Made by a program: the position numbers and the translations under genes. 64,000 nucleotides of DNA from Oxalobacteraceae bacterium (lineage in GTDB: Bacteria; Pseudomonadota; Gammaproteobacteria; Burkholderiales; Burkholderiaceae_D). Numbering within the stretch: position 1 is the first letter of the stretch; every line of letters starts with the position of its first letter. Under the pieces are notes generated by a model, which saw nothing but the letters and a program-made list of their open reading frames with translations, had not been told where the DNA came from and searched no databases. The stretch lies in contig JABTBR010000016.1 of the NCBI GenBank assembly GCA_013284265.1, forward strand, positions 58,174 to 122,173, read 5' to 3'. Shown in pieces: positions 54,151 through 62,773 of the stretch.

Positions 54151-55422
54151 TCAGTGTTGACCGCGCATTATAGCCGAGACAACAAATTCTGATCCGGAGC
54201 GGTCCACTTCTCTCTTGAAAAAATGCAACATAATCAACACGATAGAGATAGGCACCAGCGTCAGGTAGAAGGCGAACTGCCCGTTCACATGCCCAAAAAC
54301 ATAGCCCGTCACGAATGAACCGGTGGTCCCGCCCAGCGCCGAAAAGATCACCAGCAGACCCGTCATGGCCGAATGCTGGCGCACCGGCAAAGAGCTCAGC
54401 ATCACCGAATTAATGCCCGGATAAATCGGCGCCATGAACAGCCCGATCAGCGGAAACAGGAAAGCCGCCACCGGCGCATTGCTCCATCCGACCGCCGGAT
54501 CGGCCACGATACCGTGGGTCAGCGGCAGCGCCAGCAGCACCATCGCCGCCATCCCCACCACACATACATTCATCATCGGATACCAGTTCAGGCGCCGCAT
54601 CAGCACCCCGGCCGAGAGCCGTCCCAGCGCCAGCGCGCCGGCGAAAATACTGGTCATCTGCACGCTCATCGCCGGCGGCAGCATGAGGATCTCGTTGTTG
54701 AAAGTCGGCAGCCAGGTGCCCACGCTCTGCTCGATCAGCACATACAAAAACGCAGTAATGACGAACACGCATACCAGCGGCTTGAAGAACAGCCGCAGCA
54801 TCGCCGCCACATCGGCGCCCACGCCTTGCGCGGCAGGCGCCACAAGGGCTACTTCCGCATCGAAGGGCGTGAGCAGCACCAGCAGAAAGGTAACAGCGCA
54901 CAGCAGCGCCAGCAGCCAATAGACCTGCAGCCAGCCGTTCGAGCCGGATGGCGCCGAGTCGATAAAGTAGCCGAACACCCAGTAGGCGCTGAGCACGCCC
55001 AGCATGAAAAATCCTTCCAGCGTGTTCATATAGCTGGCGTGCTGGCGCCGGTCGGCCGCGATCAGTCCCAGCGTGGAATACACCGACACCTTGACCAGCG
55101 CGAACGCCACGCCCACGCTCAGGAACAGCAGCTTGGTCGTTAAAAATGAGGGCAGCAGCGGCATCGCCACGCAAGCGGCCGTGACGATGGCCAGCGCCAC
55201 CAGCATCGCGCGCCGGTAGCCAAGGCGCGGCAGGAACGAAGCCACCGCGAACGAGACGATGGCGATCGGCAGATCCTTGAAACCTTCAAGAACGCTGGCG
55301 CCGGACTTGCTCACGCCGTAATGGGCAATCACCTGCAAGATCACCGTGCCCACGCTGTTGAGCAGCACGGCGAACACGAAATAGATCAGGAATAGGGCAA
55401 AGAGGATGCGCTGCTGTTTCAT
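54151..55422 (-). CDS. MFS sugar transporter
   Basis: 423-residue major facilitator with about 12 helices, of the sugar:proton symporter type near the FucP/GlcP group (FFMLGVLSAYWVFGYFID, YPGINSVMLSSLPVRQHSAMTGLLVIFSALGGTTG). Its neighbours (GH65 phosphorylase, beta-phosphoglucomutase, LacI, TonB receptor) point to uptake of an alpha-linked glucose disaccharide. The sugar cannot be named from sequence. The gene starts after a 94-base gap following a repeat element. Confidence 0.85.
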   Translation of the reverse strand: MKQQRILFALFLIYFVFAVLLNSVGTVILQVIAHYGVSKSGASVLEGFKDLPIAIVSFAVASFLPRLGYRRAMLVALAIVTAACVAMPLLPSFLTTKLLFLSVGVAFALVKVSVYSTLGLIAADRRQHASYMNTLEGFFMLGVLSAYWVFGYFIDSAPSGSNGWLQVYWLLALLCAVTFLLVLLTPFDAEVALVAPAAQGVGADVAAMLRLFFKPLVCVFVITAFLYVLIEQSVGTWLPTFNNEILMLPPAMSVQMTSIFAGALALGRLSAGVLMRRLNWYPMMNVCVVGMAAMVLLALPLTHGIVADPAVGWSNAPVAAFLFPLIGLFMAPIYPGINSVMLSSLPVRQHSAMTGLLVIFSALGGTTGSFVTGYVFGHVNGQFAFYLTLVPISIVLIMLHFFKREVDRSGSEFVVSAIMRGQH

Positions 55423-55516
55423 GCTGTCTCCGTTGATTCATTATTTTTATGTGTTGTTTTTTGGCACTTTGGCCAATTTTTGGGGTCAAGCCGGGCGGGC
55501 CGGACCATTTGCAAAA

Positions 55517-55612
55517 AACCCACGGCAAAGAGCCGGGGGCCGGTTCCCTGGACCGGCGGGGCGTAGCCCCTCCCCGGACCCTGGGTCAGACCCCAGGGTT
55601 ACGCCCTGGGTT
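55517..55612. repeat. Nested palindromic repeat, copy 4 (long, inverted variant)
   Basis: 96-base divergent member in the opposite orientation: starts AACCCACGGCAAAGAGCC, ends GGTTACGCCCTGGGTT, with GGGTCAGACCCC near the end. The paired GGGGTCTGACCC arm is replaced by another palindrome-rich segment (GGTTCCCTGGACC and GGGGCGTAGCCCC). It separates pgmB from the MFS gene. Confidence 0.8.
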
Positions 55613-55641
55613 CTAACATCGGCACCGGCCCCTCCACAGGA

Positions 55642-56289
55642 TCAGCAGGCGGCCAGGGTGAACCTGTCCAAACCGGGAATCACCGCGTCGGCCTGGGTCA
55701 GCACCGCCGGGTCGCCCACCCCCAGCGCGCGCATGCCGGCCGCCTTGATCGCCGCCACCCCCGCCACCGCATCCTCCACGCCCAGGCAGTCGGCCGGGTC
55801 AACGCCCAGCTCACTGGCCGCCTTTAGGAAGATTTCCGGGTCCGGCTTGCCGCGCGCGATATACGCCGCATCCACCACATAGTCGAAACTGGCGCGTATG
55901 CCCAGCCGGTCCAGCACCGTAAATGCGTTCTTGCTGACCGAGGCCAGCCCGGTTTTCAGGCCGGCCGCGCGCACCAGCGCCAGCGCTTCCACCGCGCCCG
56001 GCAGCAGATCGGCCGCCGTCATGTCCTCGATCAGCTGCTGATAGTGCAGATTCTTCTGCTCGGCCAGCGCCAGTTTCGCCGCTGCGCTATAGCTGCGCGC
56101 CGCGCCAGCCAGTATCAGCTCCAGCGAACCCATTCGGTCTATCCCCTTCAAGCCTTCGTTGATCTGCTGATCGAATGGTACGCCCTGGCTGTCGGCCAGG
56201 CGTTTCCATGCCAGGTAATGATAATGGGCGGTGTCGGTGATGACACCGTCGAGGTCGAAAATGACGGCCTTGTAGCGGCATTCAGGCAT
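55642..56289 (-). CDS. pgmB: Beta-phosphoglucomutase
   Basis: HAD-superfamily enzyme converting beta-glucose 1-phosphate to glucose 6-phosphate, 215 residues. The phosphoaspartate motif FDLDGVITDTAHYHYLAWK (nucleophile D12, acid/base D14) and cap-domain signature GLKGIDRMGSLELIL are intact, and VEDAVAGVAAIKAAGMRALGVG near the C-terminus is the fourth HAD motif. It lies 9 bases after the GH65 gene, which supplies its substrate, so these two form one operon. Confidence 0.95.
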   Translation of the reverse strand: MPECRYKAVIFDLDGVITDTAHYHYLAWKRLADSQGVPFDQQINEGLKGIDRMGSLELILAGAARSYSAAAKLALAEQKNLHYQQLIEDMTAADLLPGAVEALALVRAAGLKTGLASVSKNAFTVLDRLGIRASFDYVVDAAYIARGKPDPEIFLKAASELGVDPADCLGVEDAVAGVAAIKAAGMRALGVGDPAVLTQADAVIPGLDRFTLAAC

Positions 56290-56298
56290 GGTGTGCTC

Positions 56299-58632
56299 TC
56301 AAAGTGGGTAGGACTGCGTAAATTCGGCCGCAGTCAGCGCGACCGGCTGGCCCCGGTGGGAAAAAACCAGCGCCTGGCCTTGCAGCAGGCGGTATTCCAC
56401 GGCGGCCGGCGTGACGCGCACGCCCAGCAGGCAACCCTGGAAATGGATCTGGAAGCTGTAGTGCTCCCACTGGCGCGGCAGCGTGGGCGCGAAACCCAAA
56501 ACACCGCCAGCCACGCGCATGCCGCCGAAGCCGTAGGCCACGCCCATCCAGGTGCCGGCCATCGCCGCGGTGTGCACGCCGTAGTGGGTATTGCCGTGGG
56601 TGTTGTCCAGGTCCAGCCGCGCCGTCTCCATGAAATAGTCGTAGGCCTTGTCGGCATAGCCCACTTCGGCGGCGATGATGCTGAAGATGCAGGACGACAG
56701 CGAAGAGTCATGCGTCGTCACCGCCTCGTAGTAGTCGAAGTCGCGGCGCTTGTCTTCCAGCGTGAACTGATCGCCCAGCAGCAGCAGGGCCAGCACCACG
56801 TCGGCCTGCTTGCACACCTGATGACGGTAGATCACCATCGGGTGGAAGTTCAGCAGCAGCGGGTATTTGTCCTTCGGCGTGCCGGCGAAATCCCAGGCTT
56901 TCTTGGACAGGAAGCTGTCGTCCTGGGCGTGGATGCCCAGCGCCGTATCGTAGGGCAGCAGCATGCGTGCGGCCGCGTCGCGCCAGCCCGCCGCTTCGTC
57001 CGCACCAAGCTGCATGCGCGCCGCGATACGCGCGAACTCGCGCGGATGCGAGGCCTTCAGCTCCTGCTCCAGCGCCGCCGCGAATTCCAGGTGCATGCGC
57101 GCCATCGCGTTGGTGTAGTAGTTGTTGTTGACCAGCGCCGTGTACTCGTCCGGCCCGGTCACCTGATTGATGCAGAAGCGCCCTTCGCGGTCATCGCCGC
57201 CGATGCCGATCCAGATGCGCGCCGTCTCCATGACGATCTCGGCGCCACAGCGCAGCAGGTAGTCGCGGTCGCCGGTGGCTTCCCAATACAGCTTGATCGA
57301 ATAGGCGATGTCGGCATTGATGTGGTACTGCGCGGTCCCGGCCGGGAAGTAGGCCGAACACTCTTCCCCGGCAATGGTGCGCCACGGGTACAGCGCGCCT
57401 TTGGCGTGCGACATTTCGCGCGCCCGCTTGCGCGCCAGCTCCAGCCCCGCATAGCGGTACTCCAGCAACTGGCGCGCTATCTCCGGTTTGCTGTACAGGA
57501 AAAATGGGAAGATATAGATCTCCGTGTCCCAGAAATAGTGGCCTTCGTAGCCCTCCCCCGTGACGCCCTTGGCCGAAATATTCGTCTTGCCGTCGCGCCC
57601 CACCGATTGCAGCAGATGGAACTGGTTGAAGCGTATGCCCTGCTGCAGCGCCTCGTCGCCCGCGATCTGCACATCGGCCTGCAGCCAGAAGTCGCTCAGG
57701 TATTCTTCCTGCGCGCGCAGCAGCGCGTCGAAGCCGTCCTTGCGCGCCTTGGCCAGCGTGGCCTGGCTGCGTTCCAGCAGTTCACCGGCCGGATAATCGC
57801 GCGATGAAAAATAGCAGCCGTACTTGTGCAGCCGTGCCGACTGGCCTTCCAGCAGCTCGAGCGTCATCGTGTGTTCCAGCCGCTGATACCTGCGGGTGTT
57901 ATCCGCGCTATGCGCCACATCGAGCAAGGTTTCCGTTGCGCTGACCAGCGTGAAGCCGCTGTTGACGGTGCGCTGCACCAGCGCCGCCGAGCCGCCGTAC
58001 TGGCGCGCATCGAGCAGCTGCAAGGCCGGGCCGGATACCGCCGAACCGATGCGCGGATCGTCGCCCGCCTCCTGGTTTTTGACCGCGCCATCGAGCGCGG
58101 TAACGAGCCGGATGCGGCCCGAAAAGTTCAGCGGCCGCACCTCGTATTCGATCGCGAACAGATGCTTGTTATCGAAGCAGACCAGGCGCCGGCTGCAGAT
58201 CGCCACCCGGCGGCCTTGCGGCGACTGCCATTCCAGCGTGCGGCGCAGCACGCCGGTGCGGAAGTCCAGCGTGCGTTCGTAGGCCAGCAATTCGCCTTGC
58301 AGTGGATCGAAGCGTTCGTCCTCCAGCCACAGCGCGATGCCCTTCGCGTTCGGCACGTTCAGCATGAACTGGTTGGTCTTGGCCAGCCCGTAGGCCGCCT
58401 CTGGATAGTGGATCGCCTCCGACTCGTAGAAGCCGTTCAGATAGCTGCCGTCCAGCGAGGTGCCGGCCGGCCCGCTATAGCCTTCCTCGCCGGTGCCGCG
58501 CAGGCCGATATAGCCATTCCCCAGCGCGAACAGGGTCTCATCGAGAAAATGCGACTTGGTGTCGAAGGCGGTTTCGCGGATGCACCAGGGGGCGAGCGAA
58601 TAGGTGTGTTGAGGGCTGTCTGGGGTAGGCAC
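56299..58632 (-). CDS. Glycoside hydrolase family 65 phosphorylase (maltose/trehalose/kojibiose type)
   Basis: Inverting alpha-glucoside phosphorylase that releases beta-glucose 1-phosphate. From the GTG at 58630-58632 it has 777 residues; that start has AAGGAAG five bases upstream, while an in-frame ATG at 58663-58665 would bury the operator at 58651. An N-terminal beta domain (about 15-260) precedes the (alpha/alpha)6 barrel with the FWDTE phosphate-region motif (about 367-371) and the general acid Glu in NQVTGPDEYT (about 496). Disaccharide specificity (maltose, trehalose, kojibiose or nigerose) is not decided. pgmB follows. Confidence 0.92.
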   Translation of the reverse strand: MPTPDSPQHTYSLAPWCIRETAFDTKSHFLDETLFALGNGYIGLRGTGEEGYSGPAGTSLDGSYLNGFYESEAIHYPEAAYGLAKTNQFMLNVPNAKGIALWLEDERFDPLQGELLAYERTLDFRTGVLRRTLEWQSPQGRRVAICSRRLVCFDNKHLFAIEYEVRPLNFSGRIRLVTALDGAVKNQEAGDDPRIGSAVSGPALQLLDARQYGGSAALVQRTVNSGFTLVSATETLLDVAHSADNTRRYQRLEHTMTLELLEGQSARLHKYGCYFSSRDYPAGELLERSQATLAKARKDGFDALLRAQEEYLSDFWLQADVQIAGDEALQQGIRFNQFHLLQSVGRDGKTNISAKGVTGEGYEGHYFWDTEIYIFPFFLYSKPEIARQLLEYRYAGLELARKRAREMSHAKGALYPWRTIAGEECSAYFPAGTAQYHINADIAYSIKLYWEATGDRDYLLRCGAEIVMETARIWIGIGGDDREGRFCINQVTGPDEYTALVNNNYYTNAMARMHLEFAAALEQELKASHPREFARIAARMQLGADEAAGWRDAAARMLLPYDTALGIHAQDDSFLSKKAWDFAGTPKDKYPLLLNFHPMVIYRHQVCKQADVVLALLLLGDQFTLEDKRRDFDYYEAVTTHDSSLSSCIFSIIAAEVGYADKAYDYFMETARLDLDNTHGNTHYGVHTAAMAGTWMGVAYGFGGMRVAGGVLGFAPTLPRQWEHYSFQIHFQGCLLGVRVTPAAVEYRLLQGQALVFSHRGQPVALTAAEFTQSYPL

Positions 58633-58650
58633 GCTGTCTTCCTTTACGAA

Positions 58651-58664
58651 TGGTATCGATGTCA
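58651..58664. promoter_or_regulatory. LacI-type operator A (before GH65)
   Basis: TGGTATCGATGTCA, on the minus strand TGACATCGATACCA: imperfect palindrome centred on CG, same motif as operators B and C at 59823 and 59844. It lies 19 bases upstream of the proposed GTG start of the GH65 gene. Confidence 0.65.
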
Positions 58665-58743
58665 TTTTTATCCGGCGACATTTTTGAGCGATTTTTAGCC
58701 GCCGGTGTTACTGCACTGCTTCAGGGGAATACGGAGGGAATTC

Positions 58744-59751
58744 TTAAGTCTGGCGAACCATCAGCATGGTCGGCAGCATTTCGGACTGCACGGGCTGCCC
58801 CTCGATCAGGGCCAGCATTTTTTTCGCCAGCAGCACGCCGCCATCGCGCAGATACTGGTGCACGCTGGTCAGCGGCGGCACGAAGCTGGCCGCGCCGGGT
58901 GTATCGTCGTAGCCGATGACGGAGACGTTCTCCGGCACCCGCAGATTCTTTTCGGCCAGCGCGCGGATCGCCCCCATCGCCAGCAGGTCGCTGGCGGCGA
59001 ACACGCCGTCAAAGCTCACGTTCTTTTTCTTCAGCAGCGCGCAGATGCTGTCGAAGCCCGCCTCGAAGGTAAAGGCTGAAGGGCGGATGATCTGCACCGT
59101 GGCCTGTTCGCCCATGGTCTCGACAAAACCGGCGCAGCGTTCCTGCACCTCGGCGTGATCGACGTCGCCCAGGAACACCAGCTTGTGGCGGCCCTGCGCG
59201 ATGAAGCGCTCGGCCGCGCTGACGCCGCCCTTGCGGTTGTCGCTGCCGACGACGATGTAATCCGATTCCGGCATCGGTGCGCCCCACACCACCAGCGGCA
59301 TGGCGATCTGCTGCAAGGTCTTCACCGCTTCGCCGTGCGAACCCTGGCCCAGCAAGATCATGCCGTCGGCGCCCTGCACCGGCGCCGTGTCCAGCAACTG
59401 CTTGGACGTGAGCACCACGCTGTAGCCAGCCGTGGTCAGCTCCTGCGTGATCCCGCCCAGCAGTTCCAGCGGATACGGGTCCGACATCGGGCGTCCGCGC
59501 ACCGGCGTCATTTCCACCACCACCGCCACCGAATAGCTGCGGCGCATGCGCAGATTGCGCGCGCTGATGTTCAGGCGGTAGCCCTGCTCGCTGGCGATCT
59601 GGCGTACTTTTTCACGTGTTTCCAATGTCACCAGGGGACTGTCGCGCAGCGCGCGCGACACCGTGATCTTGGAGACCCCGGCCAGCTTGGCCAGATCCTC
59701 CATGGTCAATGCCGCTTCACTGTTACGCGTACTAATCTTGTTCGATGGCAT
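58744..59751 (-). CDS. LacI-family regulator (lacI-2 of the glucoside cluster)
   Basis: 335-residue LacI-type repressor. HTH about 17-65 (MEDLAKLAGVSKITVSRALRDSPLVTLETREKVRQIA), effector domain about 75-330 (GGITQELTTAGYSVVL, GYDDTPGAASFVPPLTSVHQ). It is flanked by GH65 on one side and a divergent TonB receptor on the other. Three matching palindromes on both sides (58651, 59823, 59844) make it the probable regulator of both. A shorter start at M17 (59703) is possible. Confidence 0.88.
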   Translation of the reverse strand: MPSNKISTRNSEAALTMEDLAKLAGVSKITVSRALRDSPLVTLETREKVRQIASEQGYRLNISARNLRMRRSYSVAVVVEMTPVRGRPMSDPYPLELLGGITQELTTAGYSVVLTSKQLLDTAPVQGADGMILLGQGSHGEAVKTLQQIAMPLVVWGAPMPESDYIVVGSDNRKGGVSAAERFIAQGRHKLVFLGDVDHAEVQERCAGFVETMGEQATVQIIRPSAFTFEAGFDSICALLKKKNVSFDGVFAASDLLAMGAIRALAEKNLRVPENVSVIGYDDTPGAASFVPPLTSVHQYLRDGGVLLAKKMLALIEGQPVQSEMLPTMLMVRQT

Positions 59752-59822
59752 TGATCACTCATGGGTTGGAAACGCGGCTTGCGCACGCATTATGCCAGAT
59801 TCCTTGGCCGTGTCACGAGAAA

Positions 59823-59836
59823 TGACATCGATAACA
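59823..59836. promoter_or_regulatory. LacI-type operator B (before TonB receptor)
   Basis: TGACATCGATAACA, palindrome centred on CG in the gap between lacI-2 and the TonB receptor gene. Its centre is 21 bases from that of operator C, two helical turns. Confidence 0.65.
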
Positions 59837-59843
59837 TTTCGAT

Positions 59844-59857
59844 TGACATCGATATCA
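59844..59857. promoter_or_regulatory. LacI-type operator C (before TonB receptor)
   Basis: TGACATCGATATCA, the closest of the three to a perfect palindrome. Together with operator B it lies between 180 and 216 bases upstream of the TonB receptor ATG and about 72-106 bases upstream of lacI-2. Confidence 0.65.
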
Positions 59858-60038
59858 TTTGTTGTTTCAATGAGCACTCTTTCACTCCGCCTCGAATTTA
59901 TCTGGAGCTTGGCGGCGTCTGGCGGGATCATGTCAGACAGGGTGGAAGACGGGGATGGCGCTGTCTGGAACGCGATTTTTCCAGGCGGATGCGCAGTCCG
60001 GGAGACAACGATTCCTATAAAAACGAAAGCAAAAGCAC

Positions 60039-62534
60039 ATGAAAAGCCACAACACCCTGCTCTTATCCTCGGTCACGCTCGCCGTCCTGACCCTGTTCAA
60101 CCAGACCGCCCGTGCCCAGGAAGCCGCCGCCCCGGTCCCTGCCGCTGCCCCGGCCAGCGCCGCGCCCGCCGCCAAAGACGCCGTCGCCGCCGAAGTCCAG
60201 CAAGTCGTCGTCACCGGCGTGGCCTCGGCGCGCGGCGTGCGCAAGCTCGACTCGGCCTTCTCGATCACCACCGCCAATGAAGAACAGCTCCGGTCCGCCG
60301 CCCCCAGCAGCACCGCCGACATCATGAAACTGGTGCCAGGCGTGTATGCGGAAGCGACCGGCGGCCAGTCCGGCGCCAACATCGAAGTGCGCGGTTTCCC
60401 TTCCGGCAGCGATTCGCCCTTCGTCTCGGTGCAGCTGAACGGCAACCCGATCTATCCGCCACCGACCCTGTCCTTCTTCGAAGGCTCGTCCGCCTTCCGC
60501 CTGGACGACACCATCGAAAGAGTGGAAGTGCTGCGCGGCGGCCCGAGCACCGTCTGGTCCAATGGCCAGCCGGGCGCCACCATGAACTTCATCCTCAAGC
60601 AGGGTGGCGACACACCCGAAGGCAGCGTGCGCCTGTCCACCGGCACCGGCAGCCTGCGCCGCGTCGACCTGTTCTACAGCGGCAAAATCAGCGATGGCTG
60701 GTACGGTTCCGCAGGCGGCTTCTACCGCAAGACCGATGGCATCCGCAACGCCCAGTTCCCGGCCGACGACGGCCACCAGCTCAGCGCCACCTTGACGCGC
60801 AAACTCGACCAGGGCGAGCTGATGCTGTACGCCCGTCATACCAACGACAAGAATGCCTTCTACACCGGCGTACCGCTGATTTCCAGCAACGGCGGCCACA
60901 CCATCAGCGCCTTCCCCGGCTTCGACCCGCTGACCGGTACCCTGATGAGCGGCGAAATGCGCAACTACACCATCGAAGCGGCGCCCGGCAAAACCCTGAA
61001 CCGCGACCTGGGTGATGGCCGCGGCCTGCAGGCGACCGTGTTCGGCGCCACGCTGGACCAGAAGCTGGGCGACTGGAGCATCTCCAACAAGCTGAACCAC
61101 TTCAGCGGCAAGCTCGACACCAACGCCATGTTCACCGGAAACAATCCGCTGAGCATGGGCGAGTATCTGGCCAACGCCGTGGCCTCAGCCAATGCGGACG
61201 CCGCCGTACTGGCTGCGGCGGGCCGCCCGGCAACCAGCGGCACGGCCACCTATGTGCGGGGCGGCGCCGTGCTCGCCAGTCAGCAAGTGGTACAGGCCGG
61301 CCTGTGGGCAGTGGAAAAAGACTTGAAATCCTTCACCGACGAGCTGCGTGTCAGCCGCGAACTGGGCAAGGACAATACCGTCACCGTGGGCGCCTACATC
61401 GCCGACTATTCCTCGCGCGACACCTGGTATCTGGGCAACAGTCATCTGATGACGGCCACGCCCAACGCCAGCCTGATCAACGTCACGCTGGACAATGGCG
61501 TAGTGGTGTCCAACAAGGGCACGGACGGCAAGGTGTTTTACGCGCCGGTGGCCTCCTACGATGGCCGCAATACGGCCCTGTTCGTGTCGGATGAGTGGAA
61601 GGTCAACGACCGCATCAAGGTCGATGCCGGCGTGCGCCACGAACGCCAGCGCGTCAATGCCAGCATTTCCAATCTGATGGAGGCCGATACCGACGGCAAC
61701 CCGCTGACCGTGTACAACAACGGCACCTCGATGCCGAACGGTTCCAACACCTTCCTGAGCCGCAGCGACAGCGCCAACTCCTTCACCATCGGCGGCAACT
61801 ACAAGCTGAGCAAGGACGCCAGCGTGTTCGTGCGCGCCAATCGCGGCCATACTTTTGTGTCCTTCGATGACCTGCGCAACGCCGCCAACCAGGCCGACGC
61901 CAACAACAGCGCCATCCTGCCGACGCCCAAGATCAGCCAGTACGAGATCGGCTTCAAGACCGCGGGCCAGTTGTACAGCGCCTACATCAACGCCTTCCAC
62001 ACGGAATTCGAAGGGATTGCCTTTTCACAGATTTTGGCCAGTGGCGGCACCCTGCATTCGATCAGCGGATCGAAAGGCAATGGCCTGGAGTTTGAACTGG
62101 CGCTGCGCCCCATCACCAATCTGCAATTGACGCTGACGGGCGACTATCAAAAGTCCAACTACCGCGACAATCCCGACACGGAAGGCAAGGTCGTGCAACG
62201 CCAGCCCAAGCTGCAGTTCCGCTTTACGCCAACCTACCGGATTCCTTTCGGCGACAATAACTCGGTCAAGCTCTACGGCACCTACACCTCGATCGGCGAG
62301 CGCTGGGCCGACCAGGCCAACGAGCAATACCTGCCGGCCTACCACACGGTCGATCTGGGGATACTGGCCGCGTTTGGCGAAAAAGTCGAAGTGCGCCTGA
62401 ACGCCAGCAACGTCGGCAACACCCTCGGCCTGACCGAAGGCAATTCCCGCCTGCTCAACGGCGGCAGCGGCGCCATCAACGCCCGCCCGCTGTTCGGCCG
62501 CTCGGTGGAAGCTTCGCTGCTGTATCGTTTTTAA
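60039..62534 (+). CDS. TonB-dependent outer-membrane receptor of the glucoside cluster
   Basis: 831-residue receptor. Signal peptide 1-26 (ends ARA), an Ala/Pro-rich spacer, a TonB box QQVVVTG (54-60), a plug domain (about 70-195: VPGVYAEATGGQSGANIEVRGFPSG, ERVEVLRGGPSTVWSNGQPG) and a 22-strand barrel ending in LLYRF with terminal Phe. It is expressed divergently from lacI-2 and probably controlled by operators B and C. The import substrate is probably the oligosaccharide handled by GH65, by context only. Confidence 0.92.
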   Translation: MKSHNTLLLSSVTLAVLTLFNQTARAQEAAAPVPAAAPASAAPAAKDAVAAEVQQVVVTGVASARGVRKLDSAFSITTANEEQLRSAAPSSTADIMKLVPGVYAEATGGQSGANIEVRGFPSGSDSPFVSVQLNGNPIYPPPTLSFFEGSSAFRLDDTIERVEVLRGGPSTVWSNGQPGATMNFILKQGGDTPEGSVRLSTGTGSLRRVDLFYSGKISDGWYGSAGGFYRKTDGIRNAQFPADDGHQLSATLTRKLDQGELMLYARHTNDKNAFYTGVPLISSNGGHTISAFPGFDPLTGTLMSGEMRNYTIEAAPGKTLNRDLGDGRGLQATVFGATLDQKLGDWSISNKLNHFSGKLDTNAMFTGNNPLSMGEYLANAVASANADAAVLAAAGRPATSGTATYVRGGAVLASQQVVQAGLWAVEKDLKSFTDELRVSRELGKDNTVTVGAYIADYSSRDTWYLGNSHLMTATPNASLINVTLDNGVVVSNKGTDGKVFYAPVASYDGRNTALFVSDEWKVNDRIKVDAGVRHERQRVNASISNLMEADTDGNPLTVYNNGTSMPNGSNTFLSRSDSANSFTIGGNYKLSKDASVFVRANRGHTFVSFDDLRNAANQADANNSAILPTPKISQYEIGFKTAGQLYSAYINAFHTEFEGIAFSQILASGGTLHSISGSKGNGLEFELALRPITNLQLTLTGDYQKSNYRDNPDTEGKVVQRQPKLQFRFTPTYRIPFGDNNSVKLYGTYTSIGERWADQANEQYLPAYHTVDLGILAAFGEKVEVRLNASNVGNTLGLTEGNSRLLNGGSGAINARPLFGRSVEASLLYRF

Positions 62535-62569
62535 GAGTGTAAGCTAGACTATTGCCTAGAGATGCCGGT

Positions 62570-62601
62570 GCCGCTGAGCTAAATACTCGGCGGCTTTTTT
62601 T
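62570..62601 (+). terminator. Intrinsic terminator of the TonB receptor gene
   Basis: Nine-base stem GCCGCTGAG / CTCGGCGGC (one G-T wobble), 7-base loop and seven T residues, 36 bases after the stop codon. Confidence 0.85.
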
Positions 62602-62700
62602 GAGCTCATCGAACAGTTCGTCGGCACTTGTGAAGCGCGCAACATGCGCACGTTGACCTCTACTTTGACTTAGCTCTCATATCAATTTCTGCCAGATGCT

Positions 62701-62722
62701 ACCTTGGTCTTTGCCAAGGTAA
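62701..62722. promoter_or_regulatory. Inverted repeat before the ORF6N gene
   Basis: Eight-base arms TACCTTGG / CCAAGGTA around TCTTTG, 51 bases upstream of the ORF6N start. Possible operator or leader hairpin; nothing else supports a specific role. Confidence 0.3.
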
Positions 62723-62773
62723 ATCCTCTTCAATTTGCATCCAGCGTCAAATCCGACAGGATAAGGTGAAAAA

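Noticed and set aside
62607..62680. Short frame reading ELIEQFVGTCEARNMR, possibly a transposase remnant
   Set aside because: Only about 24 codons, overlaps the TonB terminator and has no flanking inverted repeats; not enough to call a pseudogene.
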